Below the pieces are notes generated by a model. The model was not told the origin of the DNA, did no database searches, and worked only from the letters and a program-made list of their open reading frames with translations. From contig NZ_MSDO01000002.1 of the NCBI RefSeq assembly GCF_001937195.1, positions 186,001-250,000 of the forward strand: 64,000 nucleotides of DNA, in the 5' to 3' direction. Made by a program: the position numbers and the translations under genes. Shown here piece by piece: positions 34,734 to 44,096 of this stretch. Source of the DNA: Salinicola socius. GTDB lineage: Bacteria; Pseudomonadota; Gammaproteobacteria; Pseudomonadales; Halomonadaceae. Position 1 is the stretch's first letter, and every line of letters starts with the position of its first letter.

Positions 34734-35474
34734 ATGTCCAACGTGTCGCTCCCCGATGAAACGCAGCTCCGTATCGACATGGCGGCGCTGTTCCGTATCG
34801 TCGCTAGGCAAGGTCTCCACGAGGCCGTCGCCAACCATTTCAGTGCAGCGGTGTCCGCAGACGGTCGCCGCTTTCTGATGAACCCCAAGTGGAGGCACTT
34901 CTCCCGCATCCGCGCCAGCGATCTGGTGCTGTTCGATCTCGATGGCGAGGCCCCGGATCTCGACAAGGTCGTCGATCCGACGGCCTGGGCCATTCACGGC
35001 CAGATGCATCGCCTGATGCCGCAGGCGCGGGTCGTCCTGCATCTGCATCCCCCTTATGCCACCACGGTCGCGACACTGAAGAACCCGACGGTATTGCCGA
35101 TCGACCAGAACACGGCGCGCTATTTCAACCGTATCGCCATCGACAGTGGCTTCAGCGGCATGGCCAACAGCGAGGCGGAGGGAGAGCGGCTGGCAGCGCT
35201 GCTCGGTGACAAGACGCGTCTGATGATGGGTAATCACGGCGTGATGGTCGCGGCGCAGACCGTGGGCGAAGCGTTCGACGACATGTACACCCTCGAGCGC
35301 GGATGCCGCACGCTGGTGCAGGCGTATGCGACCGGCCAGCCGCTGAACGTGTTGCCTGACGACGTCGCCGAAGCCACGGCGCGCGACTGGGAATCGATCC
35401 GCGATTTCTCGATGGCGCATTTCGAAGAGATGAAAGCCATCCTGGATCGCGAGGATCCTTCCTACGCGGATTGA
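34734..35474 (+). CDS. Class II aldolase/adducin-family protein
   Basis: The 246-aa protein has the metal-binding histidines in HLHPPYATTV and a later MGNHGVMVAA motif, plus an ANHFSAAVSADGRRFLMNP start typical of the fuculose-phosphate aldolase family. Members cleave or epimerise sugar phosphates, or act as decarboxylases. The specific substrate is unknown. The gene lies alone between the LysR gene and the second ABC importer, with AT-rich DNA (34620-34650) before it that may carry its promoter. Confidence 0.9.
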   Translation: MSNVSLPDETQLRIDMAALFRIVARQGLHEAVANHFSAAVSADGRRFLMNPKWRHFSRIRASDLVLFDLDGEAPDLDKVVDPTAWAIHGQMHRLMPQARVVLHLHPPYATTVATLKNPTVLPIDQNTARYFNRIAIDSGFSGMANSEAEGERLAALLGDKTRLMMGNHGVMVAAQTVGEAFDDMYTLERGCRTLVQAYATGQPLNVLPDDVAEATARDWESIRDFSMAHFEEMKAILDREDPSYAD

Positions 35475-35628
35475 ACGTACGACCGCTGCGGCAGTTGTTC
35501 TGCGGCAGCGTCCCGCTTTACGGCAATACCATGATGCTTATCGAGCAGGTGCCCGGCGGGCACGCGCTGCCGGCCGGCCATGCGCGCTGTTCGCCAACCT
35601 CAAGTGACAGTCCACAGCGAGAACAACA

Positions 35629-36663
35629 ATGAGATTACAAAGCCAATCCTCGAACGCTCCGATCAACCCGAAGCTTCCGCCTTCGACATGGAGGCTGAGG
35701 GCGCTCGGCTTCGCGGGTGCTGCCGTGCTGGGGCTGTCCAGCGTGGCGGCCCAGGCCGGCACGCTGTCGATCGGACACACCACCTGGGTGGGTTACGGTA
35801 CGCTCTACCTGGCGCAGGCTAAGGGGTTCTTCAAGGAAAATGGATTGACGGTCGAGCTACCGACCTTCGAAGACTCCTCCTCCTACATGGCGGCTCAAGC
35901 CGCTGGCCATCTGGATGGCTCGGCAGGCACCATCGCCGAGCTGCTCAAATATCGCTCACCGGATTTCTGCTTCAAGACGGTGGTCGTGCTGGATGGCAGC
36001 AACGGTGGCGACGGTGTGCTGACCGACGACGCCGTGACCTCCGTCGAGCAGCTCAAGGGTCAGACGGTCGCCATGAATGAGGGATCGGCCACCCAATTCT
36101 GGCTTTCGTATCTGCTCAAGCAGCATGGTCTCTCGCTCAGCGACGTCACGGTTCAGAACATGTCCGCCGATGCCGCTGCCGCCGCTTTCATCGCCGGCCG
36201 CGTGCCGGTGGCGGTGACGTGGGAGCCGAATCTCAGTTTCGTGCGAAGTCATGACGTGGGTCACGTGCTGGTCGATAGCAGCGCGACGCCAGGGGTCATC
36301 ATCGACGTCGTCGCCCTGAGTTGTGATGTCATCGATAACCAGCCCGATGACGTCAAGGCGCTGGTTGCCGGTCTGTACCAGGCTGTCGACTATCTGAAGT
36401 CCCACCCGGAAGCGTCTTATCGACTCATGGCAGCAGGGGTTGGCGGCTACCTCAAGGACCCCGCGGATCTAGCCGAGGCGACGAAAGGCGTCGAATTCTA
36501 CGGCGAGCCAGGCAATCGGCGCATTCTCGGCACCCAGGAAGAGCCCGGTTCCATCTCCGCCCTGATCGATGTTGCCCGCGACACCTGGAATCAGCTCGAG
36601 GACCGCGATATCAGTGCCACTTACGCCGATATTGTCGACCCCACCTACGTCGAGCAACCGTGA
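35629..36663 (+). CDS. ABC transporter substrate-binding protein, NrtA/SsuA/TauA type
   Basis: The 344-aa protein has a long basic n-region and a hydrophobic signal (ALGFAGAAVLGLSSVAAQAG). The fold of the NMT1/SsuA-like group is visible (TLSIGHTTWVGYGTLYLAQA KGFFKENGL; later FIAGRVPVAVTWEPNL). This group binds nitrate, sulfonates, taurine, pyrimidine precursors and other small organic anions. It heads a three-gene importer operon. Confidence 0.91.
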   Translation: MRLQSQSSNAPINPKLPPSTWRLRALGFAGAAVLGLSSVAAQAGTLSIGHTTWVGYGTLYLAQAKGFFKENGLTVELPTFEDSSSYMAAQAAGHLDGSAGTIAELLKYRSPDFCFKTVVVLDGSNGGDGVLTDDAVTSVEQLKGQTVAMNEGSATQFWLSYLLKQHGLSLSDVTVQNMSADAAAAAFIAGRVPVAVTWEPNLSFVRSHDVGHVLVDSSATPGVIIDVVALSCDVIDNQPDDVKALVAGLYQAVDYLKSHPEASYRLMAAGVGGYLKDPADLAEATKGVEFYGEPGNRRILGTQEEPGSISALIDVARDTWNQLEDRDISATYADIVDPTYVEQP

Positions 36664-36673
36664 GGGCATCACA

Positions 36674-37474
36674 ATGGCTCACGCTTCTTTATGGCAACGC
36701 TGCCTCACGCCAAGAGCGACGATCCCGAAGACGCTGACCTGGAGCGCGGGCATCGGTGTCTGGCTTGTCGTGATTGCGCTTTGGGCGCTGGTCACCTATA
36801 GCGGTCTGGTTCGATCGATCTTTCTGCCCACGCCAACCGCGGTGTTGTCGGCCGCGGTCAGCATGATCGGCGATGGTTCGCTGTGGAAAGATATCTGGTC
36901 GAGCGCGCAGGTCGTCCTCTACGGTTTCCTGCTGTCGTCCGCGATCGCGATTCCGCTCGGCATCCTGATGGGCAGCTTTCGTCTTGCTCAGGCGTTTCTC
37001 GACCCGCTGGTCAATTTCATGCGCTACCTGCCGGTCACGGCGTTCGTCCCGCTCTTCATCCTGTGGATTGGCATCGGCATCGAGCAGCGAGTGACGGTGA
37101 TCTTTTTCGGTATCTTTTTCCAACAGCTGGTCATGATTGCCGACATATCGCGTGGGGTCTCGCAAGATCTCATCAATGCCTCTTACACGCTTGGCGCCAA
37201 GCGCCGGGACGTCGTCACGCATGTCCTGTTTCCCGCCTGTCTGCCGGGGGTGATCGACATGATGCGAGTCACCATGGGATGGGCCTGGACGTTTGTCGTG
37301 GTCGCCGAGCTCGTCGCGGCCAACAGTGGATTGGGCTACATCAGCCTCAAGGCGATGAGAGGCTTTCAGGTCGATGTGATCTTTTTATCCATCGGGCTGA
37401 TCGGCCTGCTCGGGTTGGTGACGGATCAGTTTTTCCGACTTCTCCGCAAGAGGCTGACATCATGGGCGCTTTGA
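36674..37474 (+). CDS. ABC transporter permease, SsuC/TauC type
   Basis: The 266-aa protein has about six helices, the family motif FMRYLPVTAFVPLFILWIGI and the EAA loop INASYTLGAKRRDVVTHVLFP. It is the transmembrane part of the importer with the genes on both sides. The end overlaps the ATPase start by 13 bp. Confidence 0.93.
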   Translation: MAHASLWQRCLTPRATIPKTLTWSAGIGVWLVVIALWALVTYSGLVRSIFLPTPTAVLSAAVSMIGDGSLWKDIWSSAQVVLYGFLLSSAIAIPLGILMGSFRLAQAFLDPLVNFMRYLPVTAFVPLFILWIGIGIEQRVTVIFFGIFFQQLVMIADISRGVSQDLINASYTLGAKRRDVVTHVLFPACLPGVIDMMRVTMGWAWTFVVVAELVAANSGLGYISLKAMRGFQVDVIFLSIGLIGLLGLVTDQFFRLLRKRLTSWAL

Positions 37475-38292
37475 ACGATGGCGAGATAACGCGGGGCGGC
37501 GTTCGGATCCCGGCACTCAATGCGGGGCCGCGAACCTGTCTCGATATCCGGCAGATCGGGCTGACGTTCTCCTCGGGCCAGAAGTCCGTGACCGCGCTAG
37601 AGGACATTTCCCTGCAGGTGGCCGAGAACGAATTCGCGGTCATTGTCGGACCCTCCGGCTGCGGCAAGTCGAGTCTGCTCTATCTCACCGCAGGTCTGCT
37701 CGAGCCCACTTCCGGCGAGATTCGAGTCAACGACAAGAGGATCGACGGGCCTGGCGCCGACCGGGGCATGGTATTTCAGGCCTATACGCTGTTTCCCTGG
37801 CTCAACGTGCGCGACAACGTGGAATATGGTTTGAAGCGACGTCGCCTGCCAGCCGCTCAGCGCCAGGAAATCGTCGAATACTATCTCCGCGAAGTGGGGC
37901 TGGAGCGCTTTGCCGATGCCTGGCCACGCCAGCTATCCGGGGGCATGATGCAGCGGGTGGCGATTGCGCGTGCGCTGGCCAACGACCCCGATATCCTGCT
38001 GATGGATGAGCCGTTCGGTGCGCTCGACAGTCAGACCCGGCTCTCCATGCAGCAACTTTTGCTCAATGTCTGGGGGCACAACAGCAAGACCGTGCTTTTC
38101 GTCACTCATGATATCGATGAAGCGATCCTGCTCGCCGACCGTATCTATGTCATGAGTGGGCGCCCCGGGGTCATCAGTCGAACCCTCGAAGTGCATCTGC
38201 CACGGCCGCGCACATCGGAGATCGTGATGGAAAAGCACTTCCTCGATATCAAGCGCGAGATACTGGGCATCCTTCACCATGACGACACCTAG
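37462..38292 (+). CDS. ABC transporter ATP-binding protein, SsuB/TauB type
   Basis: The 276-aa protein has Walker [11 protein letters not shown]-loop [11 protein letters not shown], signature LSGGMMQR, Walker [13 protein letters not shown] and the switch His in [13 protein letters not shown]. This pattern, with [10 protein letters not shown] and the [11 protein letters not shown] tail, is typical of nitrate/sulfonate/taurine importers. It closes the operon, and 36 bp later the truncated-gene scar begins. Confidence 0.94.
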   Translation: MGALNDGEITRGGVRIPALNAGPRTCLDIRQIGLTFSSGQKSVTALEDISLQVAENEFAVIVGPSGCGKSSLLYLTAGLLEPTSGEIRVNDKRIDGPGADRGMVFQAYTLFPWLNVRDNVEYGLKRRRLPAAQRQEIVEYYLREVGLERFADAWPRQLSGGMMQRVAIARALANDPDILLMDEPFGALDSQTRLSMQQLLLNVWGHNSKTVLFVTHDIDEAILLADRIYVMSGRPGVISRTLEVHLPRPRTSEIVMEKHFLDIKREILGILHHDDT

Positions 38293-38328
38293 CCTCGGGA
38301 GGCTTGCCGAGGTGCTCGGACAGGCAAT

Positions 38329-38535
38329 TCAGTCCGTGCTGCCCCGGATTCCTCCCAGACAGGTCATCAGGCAGGCGCCGGGCAGGTGGGGAATGCGCAG
38401 CGGCAGATAGTCGAACTCGCGGTTGGTGCCGTCCGGCATTCGCATCGCCTTGCGGCCAATGGCCAGGTCGAGCACGCCCTGCTCGGCCCAGCGTTCGCGG
38501 AAGGCATCGCTGGCCTCGAGCAGATCATCGATCAA
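38329..38535 (-). pseudogene. C-terminal remnant of an XRE/MmyB-type transcription regulator
   Basis: About 68 residues ([20 protein letters not shown], then [20 protein letters not shown] and ACLMTCLGGI) match the end of the MmyB-like ligand-binding domain found in HTH regulators. No HTH domain and no normal start precede it; the frame begins at a TTG in unrelated sequence. The truncation point is near 38530-38535, exactly where an oxidoreductase fragment on the other strand begins. Confidence 0.7.
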
Positions 38536-38627
38536 CCGGCGTCGGCGCGGCGGTGGCCAACGCGGTCTACAACGCCTGCGGCAAGCGCGTCCGCAATCTG
38601 CCGATCACGCTGGACAAGCTGCTGTAG
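38532..38627 (+). pseudogene. C-terminal remnant of a xanthine-dehydrogenase-type molybdopterin subunit
   Basis: The plus-strand frame reads [20 protein letters not shown] then [11 protein letters not shown] and a TAG at 38625-38627. This is the usual C-terminal end of isoquinoline-1-oxidoreductase/aldehyde-oxidase large subunits. Only about 31 codons remain. The break coincides with that of the opposing MmyB remnant, which points to one deletion. Confidence 0.7.
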
Positions 38628-38734
38628 CCGATCGACGACGGTTTCGGTTTGCCCGGTTTTTGCGCATGATTGGCGGCACCGTTTTCGCGCCCGACGATGC
38701 CCGTCGGCGCGCACTGCCGAGGATCGTTATCGTC

Positions 38735-39922
38735 ATGAAAGGAATCGCGCTAGGGGTGTCGTTGCTGCTGCTGGGTTCTTCGACCGCCGTATCGGCGCAG
38801 AGCGCCGGGACGGACATGGAGGGCGTCATCGATCCGATCGTCGAATCGCTGATGCGCCAGCAGAGCATTCCCGGCATGGCGGTGGCGGTGGTTCGACCGC
38901 AGGGGACGCAGATTTTGAATTACGGCGTCGCCGATCGTGACGACGGCACACCGGTCGACGACGAGACGCTGTTCGAGATCGGCTCGCTCAGCAAGACATT
39001 CACCGCCACGCTGGCGTCACTTGCCGCCGTCGAGGGCAAGCTCGATCTCGAGGCGCCGGTCAGCCGTTATCTGCCGGCGCTCGAGGGCAGCGCGTTCGAC
39101 GAGATATCAGGGCGCAACCTGGGCACCCACACCACCGGCGGGCTGCCGCTGTTCGTGCCTGACGAGGTGACGGACCGCGACTCGCTGATGACCTGGTATC
39201 GGCAGTGGCAGCCCACCGAGGCGATCGGCAAGGTGCGCACCTACTCCAACCTGGGCATCGGCCTGCTGGGCGTCGAGACCGCCGCCAGTCTCGATCAGGC
39301 GTTCGTGCCGGCGATGCGGGCCCACGTGCTGGAGCCGCTGGGTTTGCAGCACACCTGGTACGACGTCCCCGAGGCGCAGATGGCGCATTACGCCATGGGC
39401 GAAGACAAGCAGGGCAAGCCGATTCGCGTGGCGCCCGGCGTGCTCGATGACGAGGCCTACGGCGTCAAGACCACCGCCGGCGACCTGGCCCGGCTGGTCC
39501 AGGCCAACCTCGGTCTGCTCGAGATCGACGACGACCTGCAGCAGGCGATCGACGTCACGCGCCAGGGCAATTTTCAGATTGGCAACATGACCCAGGATCT
39601 GATCTGGGAGCAGTACCCGCTGCCGGTCTCGCTGGATACGCTGCTGGCGGGCAACGGCTACGACATGATCCTGAAACCCAACGCGGCCGAGGCAATCGGG
39701 CCATCTCACTCCTCGCAAGTTCAGGCGCCGCGAAACGACGTCTGGGTCAACAAGACCGGCTCCACCAACGGCTTCGGCGGCTACGTGGTCCTGGTGCCCG
39801 GCAAGCAGGCCGGACTGGTGATGCTGGCTAACCGCAACTATCCCAACGATGCGCGCGTTGAGGCGGCCTACGAGATGCTGTCGAAGCTTGGCGTGATCCA
39901 GCGGGTCGCGGCGACGCACTAG
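38735..39922 (+). CDS. ampC: Class C (AmpC-type) beta-lactamase
   Basis: The 395-aa protein has a signal peptide ([21 protein letters not shown]). The three active-site motifs are present: SLSK at 84-87 (nucleophile Ser84), YSN at 170-172 (YAN in most AmpC) and KTG at 340-342. The tail [20 protein letters not shown] is typical for AmpC. It hydrolyses cephalosporins and penicillins in the periplasm. No divergent ampR regulator is present; upstream is the deletion scar, so the promoter region may have been altered. Confidence 0.92.
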   Translation: MKGIALGVSLLLLGSSTAVSAQSAGTDMEGVIDPIVESLMRQQSIPGMAVAVVRPQGTQILNYGVADRDDGTPVDDETLFEIGSLSKTFTATLASLAAVEGKLDLEAPVSRYLPALEGSAFDEISGRNLGTHTTGGLPLFVPDEVTDRDSLMTWYRQWQPTEAIGKVRTYSNLGIGLLGVETAASLDQAFVPAMRAHVLEPLGLQHTWYDVPEAQMAHYAMGEDKQGKPIRVAPGVLDDEAYGVKTTAGDLARLVQANLGLLEIDDDLQQAIDVTRQGNFQIGNMTQDLIWEQYPLPVSLDTLLAGNGYDMILKPNAAEAIGPSHSSQVQAPRNDVWVNKTGSTNGFGGYVVLVPGKQAGLVMLANRNYPNDARVEAAYEMLSKLGVIQRVAATH

Positions 39923-40003
39923 GCGCATCGCGTGGGTCGCAGACCCTGAGAGCCGGCTGCAAATCGCCGGCTCGGCCAACACCCGTCCTGCTGTCAGCTC
40001 ATG

Positions 40004-41086
40004 TCACACGTCTGGCGCGAAGCCAGTTCCCTGTGTGTTGACGAAAATCGCGTAAAGGGAGTGACTGCTGGCCATGAAAAGGCGGTTGCCCTGAGCGCCG
40101 CCAAAGCAGACGTTAGCGCAGCGCTCGGGTAGGTGGATGTGCCCGATAGCTTTGCCATCAGAGTTGAAAATCCTGACGCCGTCGAGTGCTTCCGGATTGC
40201 CTTCCGGGGAGCCACTGCTCCCCCATCCTGCCCAGATATTGCCATGAATGTCACAGGCGATTCCGTCAATGGCTCCATGGTTTTTCGCTTCTATCAGTTT
40301 TTTCTTGTTGCCCAATTTTCCGTTGTCGTGCTGAAATTCCCATAGGATCCGGTTAGGCTTGGCCCTACCTTCGACGAGAAAGAATCGACTCTCGTCCTGA
40401 GAAAAAGCGAGGCCATTAGGGCCGGCAATATCGTCCAATATCTTGTTTAGCTCGCCCGTTTTTCCATCGATACGATAGACCGCAGCCGGCAACTCCTGCT
40501 TCACGATGCGACCTTCATAGTTGTTACCCAACTGGAAGGGCGGATCGGTAAACCAGATGTCGCCATTGCGAGTGCACACTACATCATTGGGAGAGTTGAA
40601 CGGCTTGCCATCGTATTGATCCGCGAGGACAGTGATGCTCCCGTTATACTCCGTGCGAGTGATTCGGCGACCGATGGAACCCTCGCAGGTGATCAAGCGC
40701 CCGACGTTGTCTCGTGTATTCCCATTGGAGTAATTGGACGGCTCGCGAAAGGTGGACAGCACTCCTGACGTTTCGTCCCATCGAATTAATCGGTTGTTAG
40801 CGATGTCGCTGGCAAGTAGGTATCTCCCATCACCGAACCAAACCGGGCCTTCCAGCCATCGGAAGCCGGTGGCAAGGCGTTCGACACTAGCGTTGAACAG
40901 GCGGTAGTCGAGAAATGATGGGTCGAGAATTTCGATCGCGGGATCTGGATAGCGCAGCGACGGTGACCAGTCTGCACGAGCCTGATCGATACCGAAGGCC
41001 GCCGTTGCGGATAGCGCGGCACCGGCTGTTAAAATCTGGCGCCGTGAAAGAAGATTCGATGGTGTAAGCGTTTCCGATTCTTTCAT
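40004..41086 (-). CDS. SMP-30/gluconolactonase-family protein with Tat-type signal
   Basis: The 360-aa protein has a twin-arginine motif (LLSRRQILTAGAALSATAAF) and six-bladed propeller features: GFRWLEGPVWFGDGRYLLAS with the metal-binding Glu, NSPNDVVCTRNGDIWFTDPP and GPNGLAFSQDESRFFLVEG. These enzymes hydrolyse sugar lactones with a divalent metal. Its GC content and codon choice differ from neighbours, being clearly more AT-rich over 40.0-41.25 kb. It is a lone gene between ampC and mqo, consistent with horizontal gain. Confidence 0.88.
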   Translation of the reverse strand: MKESETLTPSNLLSRRQILTAGAALSATAAFGIDQARADWSPSLRYPDPAIEILDPSFLDYRLFNASVERLATGFRWLEGPVWFGDGRYLLASDIANNRLIRWDETSGVLSTFREPSNYSNGNTRDNVGRLITCEGSIGRRITRTEYNGSITVLADQYDGKPFNSPNDVVCTRNGDIWFTDPPFQLGNNYEGRIVKQELPAAVYRIDGKTGELNKILDDIAGPNGLAFSQDESRFFLVEGRAKPNRILWEFQHDNGKLGNKKKLIEAKNHGAIDGIACDIHGNIWAGWGSSGSPEGNPEALDGVRIFNSDGKAIGHIHLPERCANVCFGGAQGNRLFMASSHSLYAIFVNTQGTGFAPDV

Positions 41087-41095
41087 GGCGGTAAT

Positions 41096-41139
41096 CTCTC
41101 TGAGGAAGTTTTGATTGTGATTGGTTTGATTTCAGAGAG
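41096..41139 (-). promoter_or_regulatory. Inverted repeat in the 5' untranslated region of the SMP-30 gene
   Basis: CTCTCTGA (41096-41103) and TCAGAGAG (41132-41139) can pair. In the minus-strand mRNA the arm nearer the ATG contains the only purine-rich ribosome-site candidate (AGAGAG), so the hairpin could limit translation, or the repeat could be an operator. Confidence 0.35.
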
Positions 41140-41426
41140 GTTAAAGGTTTACCCATTTTCTGGGAATAGCGCAAAAGTCGTACAAAGTTTTGGCGGCTTC
41201 TTGCAGATTGCTGAGACCGCTTCTGAGGCGTTGACACGATCGGGTATCAGCCGCTGATCGGCATGACAGGATCTACGGGAATGTGTCCAGCGACCGATGA
41301 GATGGCAGTGGCGAGTGGGTCGAATTGATCGGAAGCTCCCGGCATGTCATTCGTCATGCTGGTGTTGCAGCTCCAAGGCAGGTAGTACGCGGAAAGGTGA
41401 CGCATTCTCTTGCTGCTGAAAACACG
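41140..41426. other. Intergenic stretch between the SMP-30 gene and mqo
   Basis: With the flanking elements this is a 396-bp gap (41087-41482). The part next to the SMP-30 gene is AT-rich; the rest has normal GC. A 52-codon minus-strand frame (41247-41405) exists but has no ribosome site or recognisable sequence. No other gene or repeat is seen. Confidence 0.5.
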
Positions 41427-41456
41427 GAACGCCCGCCTTGGTGAAGACGGGCGTTC
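41427..41456 (-). terminator. Hairpin terminator downstream of mqo
   Basis: GAACGCCCG and CGGGCGTTC arms pair, and the pairing extends inward past a T-G wobble to a 4-nt loop, giving a stem of about 13 bp. On the minus strand it is followed by CGTGTTTTC, a weak T-tract. It lies 26 bp after the mqo stop. Confidence 0.75.
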
Positions 41457-41482
41457 TGTCGCTTGCCGAGGTCCGATCCGGC

Positions 41483-43087
41483 TCAGCTGCTGCTGATTTC
41501 CGTTTCGGACTCCGTCGCGGGCGTCGTGGTCAGATCCGGCTCGCTCAGCTCCAGCAGTTCGCGTGACATGGCGCGAACCTCGTAGAGCAGTTGCGGGTTG
41601 TCGGTCAGGGCCTTGCCGTAGGAGGGAATCATCGCCTTCAACTTGGCCTGCCACTCTTCGCTGGCGACCTGCTCGGGGAAGACTTTCGCGAGCAGCGTCA
41701 GCATGATCGAGGGAGCCGTCGAGGCGCCGGGAGACGCGCCCAGCAGCGCGGCGATGGAGCCTTCGGCACCGGTCACCAGTTCGGTGCCGAACTGCAGGGT
41801 ACCGCCCTTGCCTTCGATATCCTTGATCGTCTGAACCCGCTGACCGGCGGTCCACAGCTTCCAGTCGTCGCGGTTGGCTTGCGGATAGTAGTTCTGAAGC
41901 TCCTTGAACTGGCCGCTCTCGGACATGCGCAGCTGGCTGATCAGATACCGCACCAGATCCAGGTTGTTGATGCCGACCTTGGTCATCGGCCACAGATTGT
42001 TGGGCGTGATCGAGCGCATCAGATCGGTCCAGGAACCGTTCTTCAGGAACTTGCTCGAGAACGTCGCGAACGGGCCGAACATGATCGCCGGCGTGCCGTC
42101 GAGAATGCGCTTGTCGATGTGCGGTACTGACATCGGCGGCGAGCCGGCGGGTGCCAGGCCATAGACCTTGGCGTCGTGTTTGGCGACGATTTCTGGATTG
42201 GTGGTGAACAGGAACTGGCCGCCCACCGGGAAACCGCCGTACTGCCGCGCTTCGGGAATACCGGATTTCTGCAGCAGCGGCAGCGCCGCGCCTCCTGCAC
42301 CAATGAATACGAAACGGGCATTGACGCTACGCTCGTTCTCGCCGTCGCTGGTATTGGCGACAGTCACTTTCCAGCTGCCGTCCGCATTGCGCTTGAGATC
42401 GCGCACCTGCGTGTTGACGGAAAGGTGGAAATTATCGCGGCGAGCCAACGAGTTCATCATCTGGCGGGTAATCTCGCCGAAATTGACCTCGGTGCCGATC
42501 GGCATGCGCGTCGCGGCCACGGGTTCGTCGGTATCGCGGCCCGTCATGACCAGCGGTATCCATTCCGAGATCTTGTTCGGATCGTCGGAGTAGTCCATGC
42601 CGGCGTAGAGCGGGTTCTGGCGCATCGCCTCGAAGCGCGTCTTCAGGAACGACACGCGTTCGCCGCTCCAGACGAAGCTCAGGTGCGGGACGGTGTTGAT
42701 GAAGGAGCGCGGGTTGGCCAGCACGCCTTCACGAACCTGGCTTGCCCAGAATTGCCGGGAAACCTCGAACTGCTCGGTAATGGTGATGGCGCGCTGAATG
42801 TCCACGCTGCCGTCAGGCTGAGGCGAGGTGTAATTCATCTCGGCAAAGGCCGAATGGCCCGTGCCGGCGTTGTTCCAGACGTTGGAACTCTCTTCGGCCG
42901 CCTTGTCCAGGCGCTCGTAGAGATGAATGGTCCAATCGGGCTGCAGTGACTGGAGCAGGGTTCCCAAGGTGGCACTCATGGTACCGCCGCCGATGAGAAC
43001 GACGTCGACGTTTTGGGTGTCGCTGGATTCGGCTCCAGACTGGGTCTGCAGGCTGGAACAGAATGTCATGCCGTGGCGCAATTTCAT
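41483..43087 (-). CDS. mqo: Malate:quinone oxidoreductase
   Basis: The 534-aa protein has an N-terminal FAD-binding motif (VVLIGGGTMSATLG, 29-42) and the family segments NNAGTGHSAFAEMNYTS, PHLSFVWSGERVSFLKTRF and GASPGASTAPSIMLTLL. Length and motifs match Mqo. This membrane-associated enzyme oxidises malate to oxaloacetate and passes electrons to quinone, replacing or complementing malate dehydrogenase in the TCA cycle. It is a single-gene unit with its own terminator. Confidence 0.97.
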   Translation of the reverse strand: MKLRHGMTFCSSLQTQSGAESSDTQNVDVVLIGGGTMSATLGTLLQSLQPDWTIHLYERLDKAAEESSNVWNNAGTGHSAFAEMNYTSPQPDGSVDIQRAITITEQFEVSRQFWASQVREGVLANPRSFINTVPHLSFVWSGERVSFLKTRFEAMRQNPLYAGMDYSDDPNKISEWIPLVMTGRDTDEPVAATRMPIGTEVNFGEITRQMMNSLARRDNFHLSVNTQVRDLKRNADGSWKVTVANTSDGENERSVNARFVFIGAGGAALPLLQKSGIPEARQYGGFPVGGQFLFTTNPEIVAKHDAKVYGLAPAGSPPMSVPHIDKRILDGTPAIMFGPFATFSSKFLKNGSWTDLMRSITPNNLWPMTKVGINNLDLVRYLISQLRMSESGQFKELQNYYPQANRDDWKLWTAGQRVQTIKDIEGKGGTLQFGTELVTGAEGSIAALLGASPGASTAPSIMLTLLAKVFPEQVASEEWQAKLKAMIPSYGKALTDNPQLLYEVRAMSRELLELSEPDLTTTPATESETEISSS

Positions 43088-43455
43088 GAAGGTTCTCTGT
43101 CTGATGGATACGGACAGGCGCGAACGCGACTAGGACGACAGTTTAATGAGGTCGTGGCGTAAGTGCCATGACTATGACGGGGGCAGGCGCAAGGAAACGG
43201 GGGGCTCGACACCTTTTTGCGATGGTTTATCAAACAGTTGTAGGTCAATGACGAAGTTTTTACCACATTGAAGGGAACGCGGCGCGCATGCCATCGAAAG
43301 GGGGTAGGCTGGCGCTGACGCATGTGGCATTCAAAACCTCAGCATTTGACACATCTATCCTGCACGATTGGATCGAGCCGCCGGTCATTTTCGCCTGCCG
43401 GTCCGGCCAATCGGGCACTCAATCGGGCTCCCCCCACGAAACGTCGAGGAACTTC
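43088..43455. other. Intergenic region between mqo and the DUF6438 gene
   Basis: A 368-bp divergent gap that must hold both promoters. An AT-richer part (43200-43270) contains TTGACC on the minus strand but no well-spaced -10 box could be assigned. No open frame with a ribosome site is seen. Confidence 0.5.
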
Positions 43456-43965
43456 ATGAAACGACAAACGGCATGCTCTCTGACGACGGCGATCACGATC
43501 CTGCTGGTGGCTGGATGCACCCAGCAGCCAACGCGCTCGAGCGTCGAATCGGCAGGCAGCGCTTCCCCCGTGACCGACATTCGCTATCAGGTCGGACCGT
43601 GTCATGGCACGTGCCCGGTGTACAGCGTCGATATCGGCGCAGACGGTACGACTCGATTTTCGGGCGAGCAGTTCACGGCGGTGGACGGCGAGCGGGTGCG
43701 TGCCAACGACCCCGAGCGCTTCGCCCTTGTCAGACGCCAACTTTCCTCATGGCAGCCAGCCATGGGAACCACGATCGATACGCCGGACTGTGGCCCTAGA
43801 GCCACGGATCTTTCCCATTACACGGTGACGTGGACGAGCCGGGAGGGGCAGCAGGCCGTGCTGAACCATGACAGTGGATGCCGCGCGGAAGACGCCCGCC
43901 AACTGACGGATAGCCTGCGTTCTCTGCCGCAGGCATTGGGTATCGATAGCTGGGTCGGGCATTGA
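43456..43965 (+). CDS. DUF6438-like lipoprotein
   Basis: The 169-aa protein has a lipobox LLVAGC. The mature part opens with a conserved pattern (GPCHGTCPVYSVDIGADGTT RFSGEQF), as in DUF6438 proteins, and has further Cys (DCGPRATDL, SGCRAEDAR) that may form disulfides. Function is unknown; the location is the periplasmic side of a membrane. It has no operon partner. Confidence 0.82.
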   Translation: MKRQTACSLTTAITILLVAGCTQQPTRSSVESAGSASPVTDIRYQVGPCHGTCPVYSVDIGADGTTRFSGEQFTAVDGERVRANDPERFALVRRQLSSWQPAMGTTIDTPDCGPRATDLSHYTVTWTSREGQQAVLNHDSGCRAEDARQLTDSLRSLPQALGIDSWVGH

Positions 43966-44033
43966 TCTGCGATGGGCAACGCCAGGAACCCGACGAGATG
44001 AGGCCTTTTCGAGCTTGACGAATGGCAATTCGT

Positions 44034-44045
44034 TTAGCATGCTAA
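44034..44045. promoter_or_regulatory. Perfect 12-bp palindrome upstream of a small secreted-protein gene
   Basis: TTAGCATGCTAA lies 52 bp before the start codon and 13 bp after a TTGACG -35-like box (44015-44020), so it overlaps the expected -10 area. MarR-type regulators use sites of similar symmetry. It is a likely operator. Confidence 0.5.
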
Positions 44046-44096
44046 TAAGGCGTCGCGACAAAACGTCGCAGGGCGCTCTATTTTCAAGGAGTGGTC

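Noticed and set aside
38293-38734. Insertion sequence at the gene-fragment junction
   Set aside because: No transposase, terminal inverted repeats or target-site duplication are visible; a simple deletion explains the two truncated ends.
41247-41405. 52-codon minus-strand frame downstream of mqo
   Set aside because: No ribosome site and no recognisable sequence, and it lies across the approach to the mqo terminator; kept only as part of the intergenic note.
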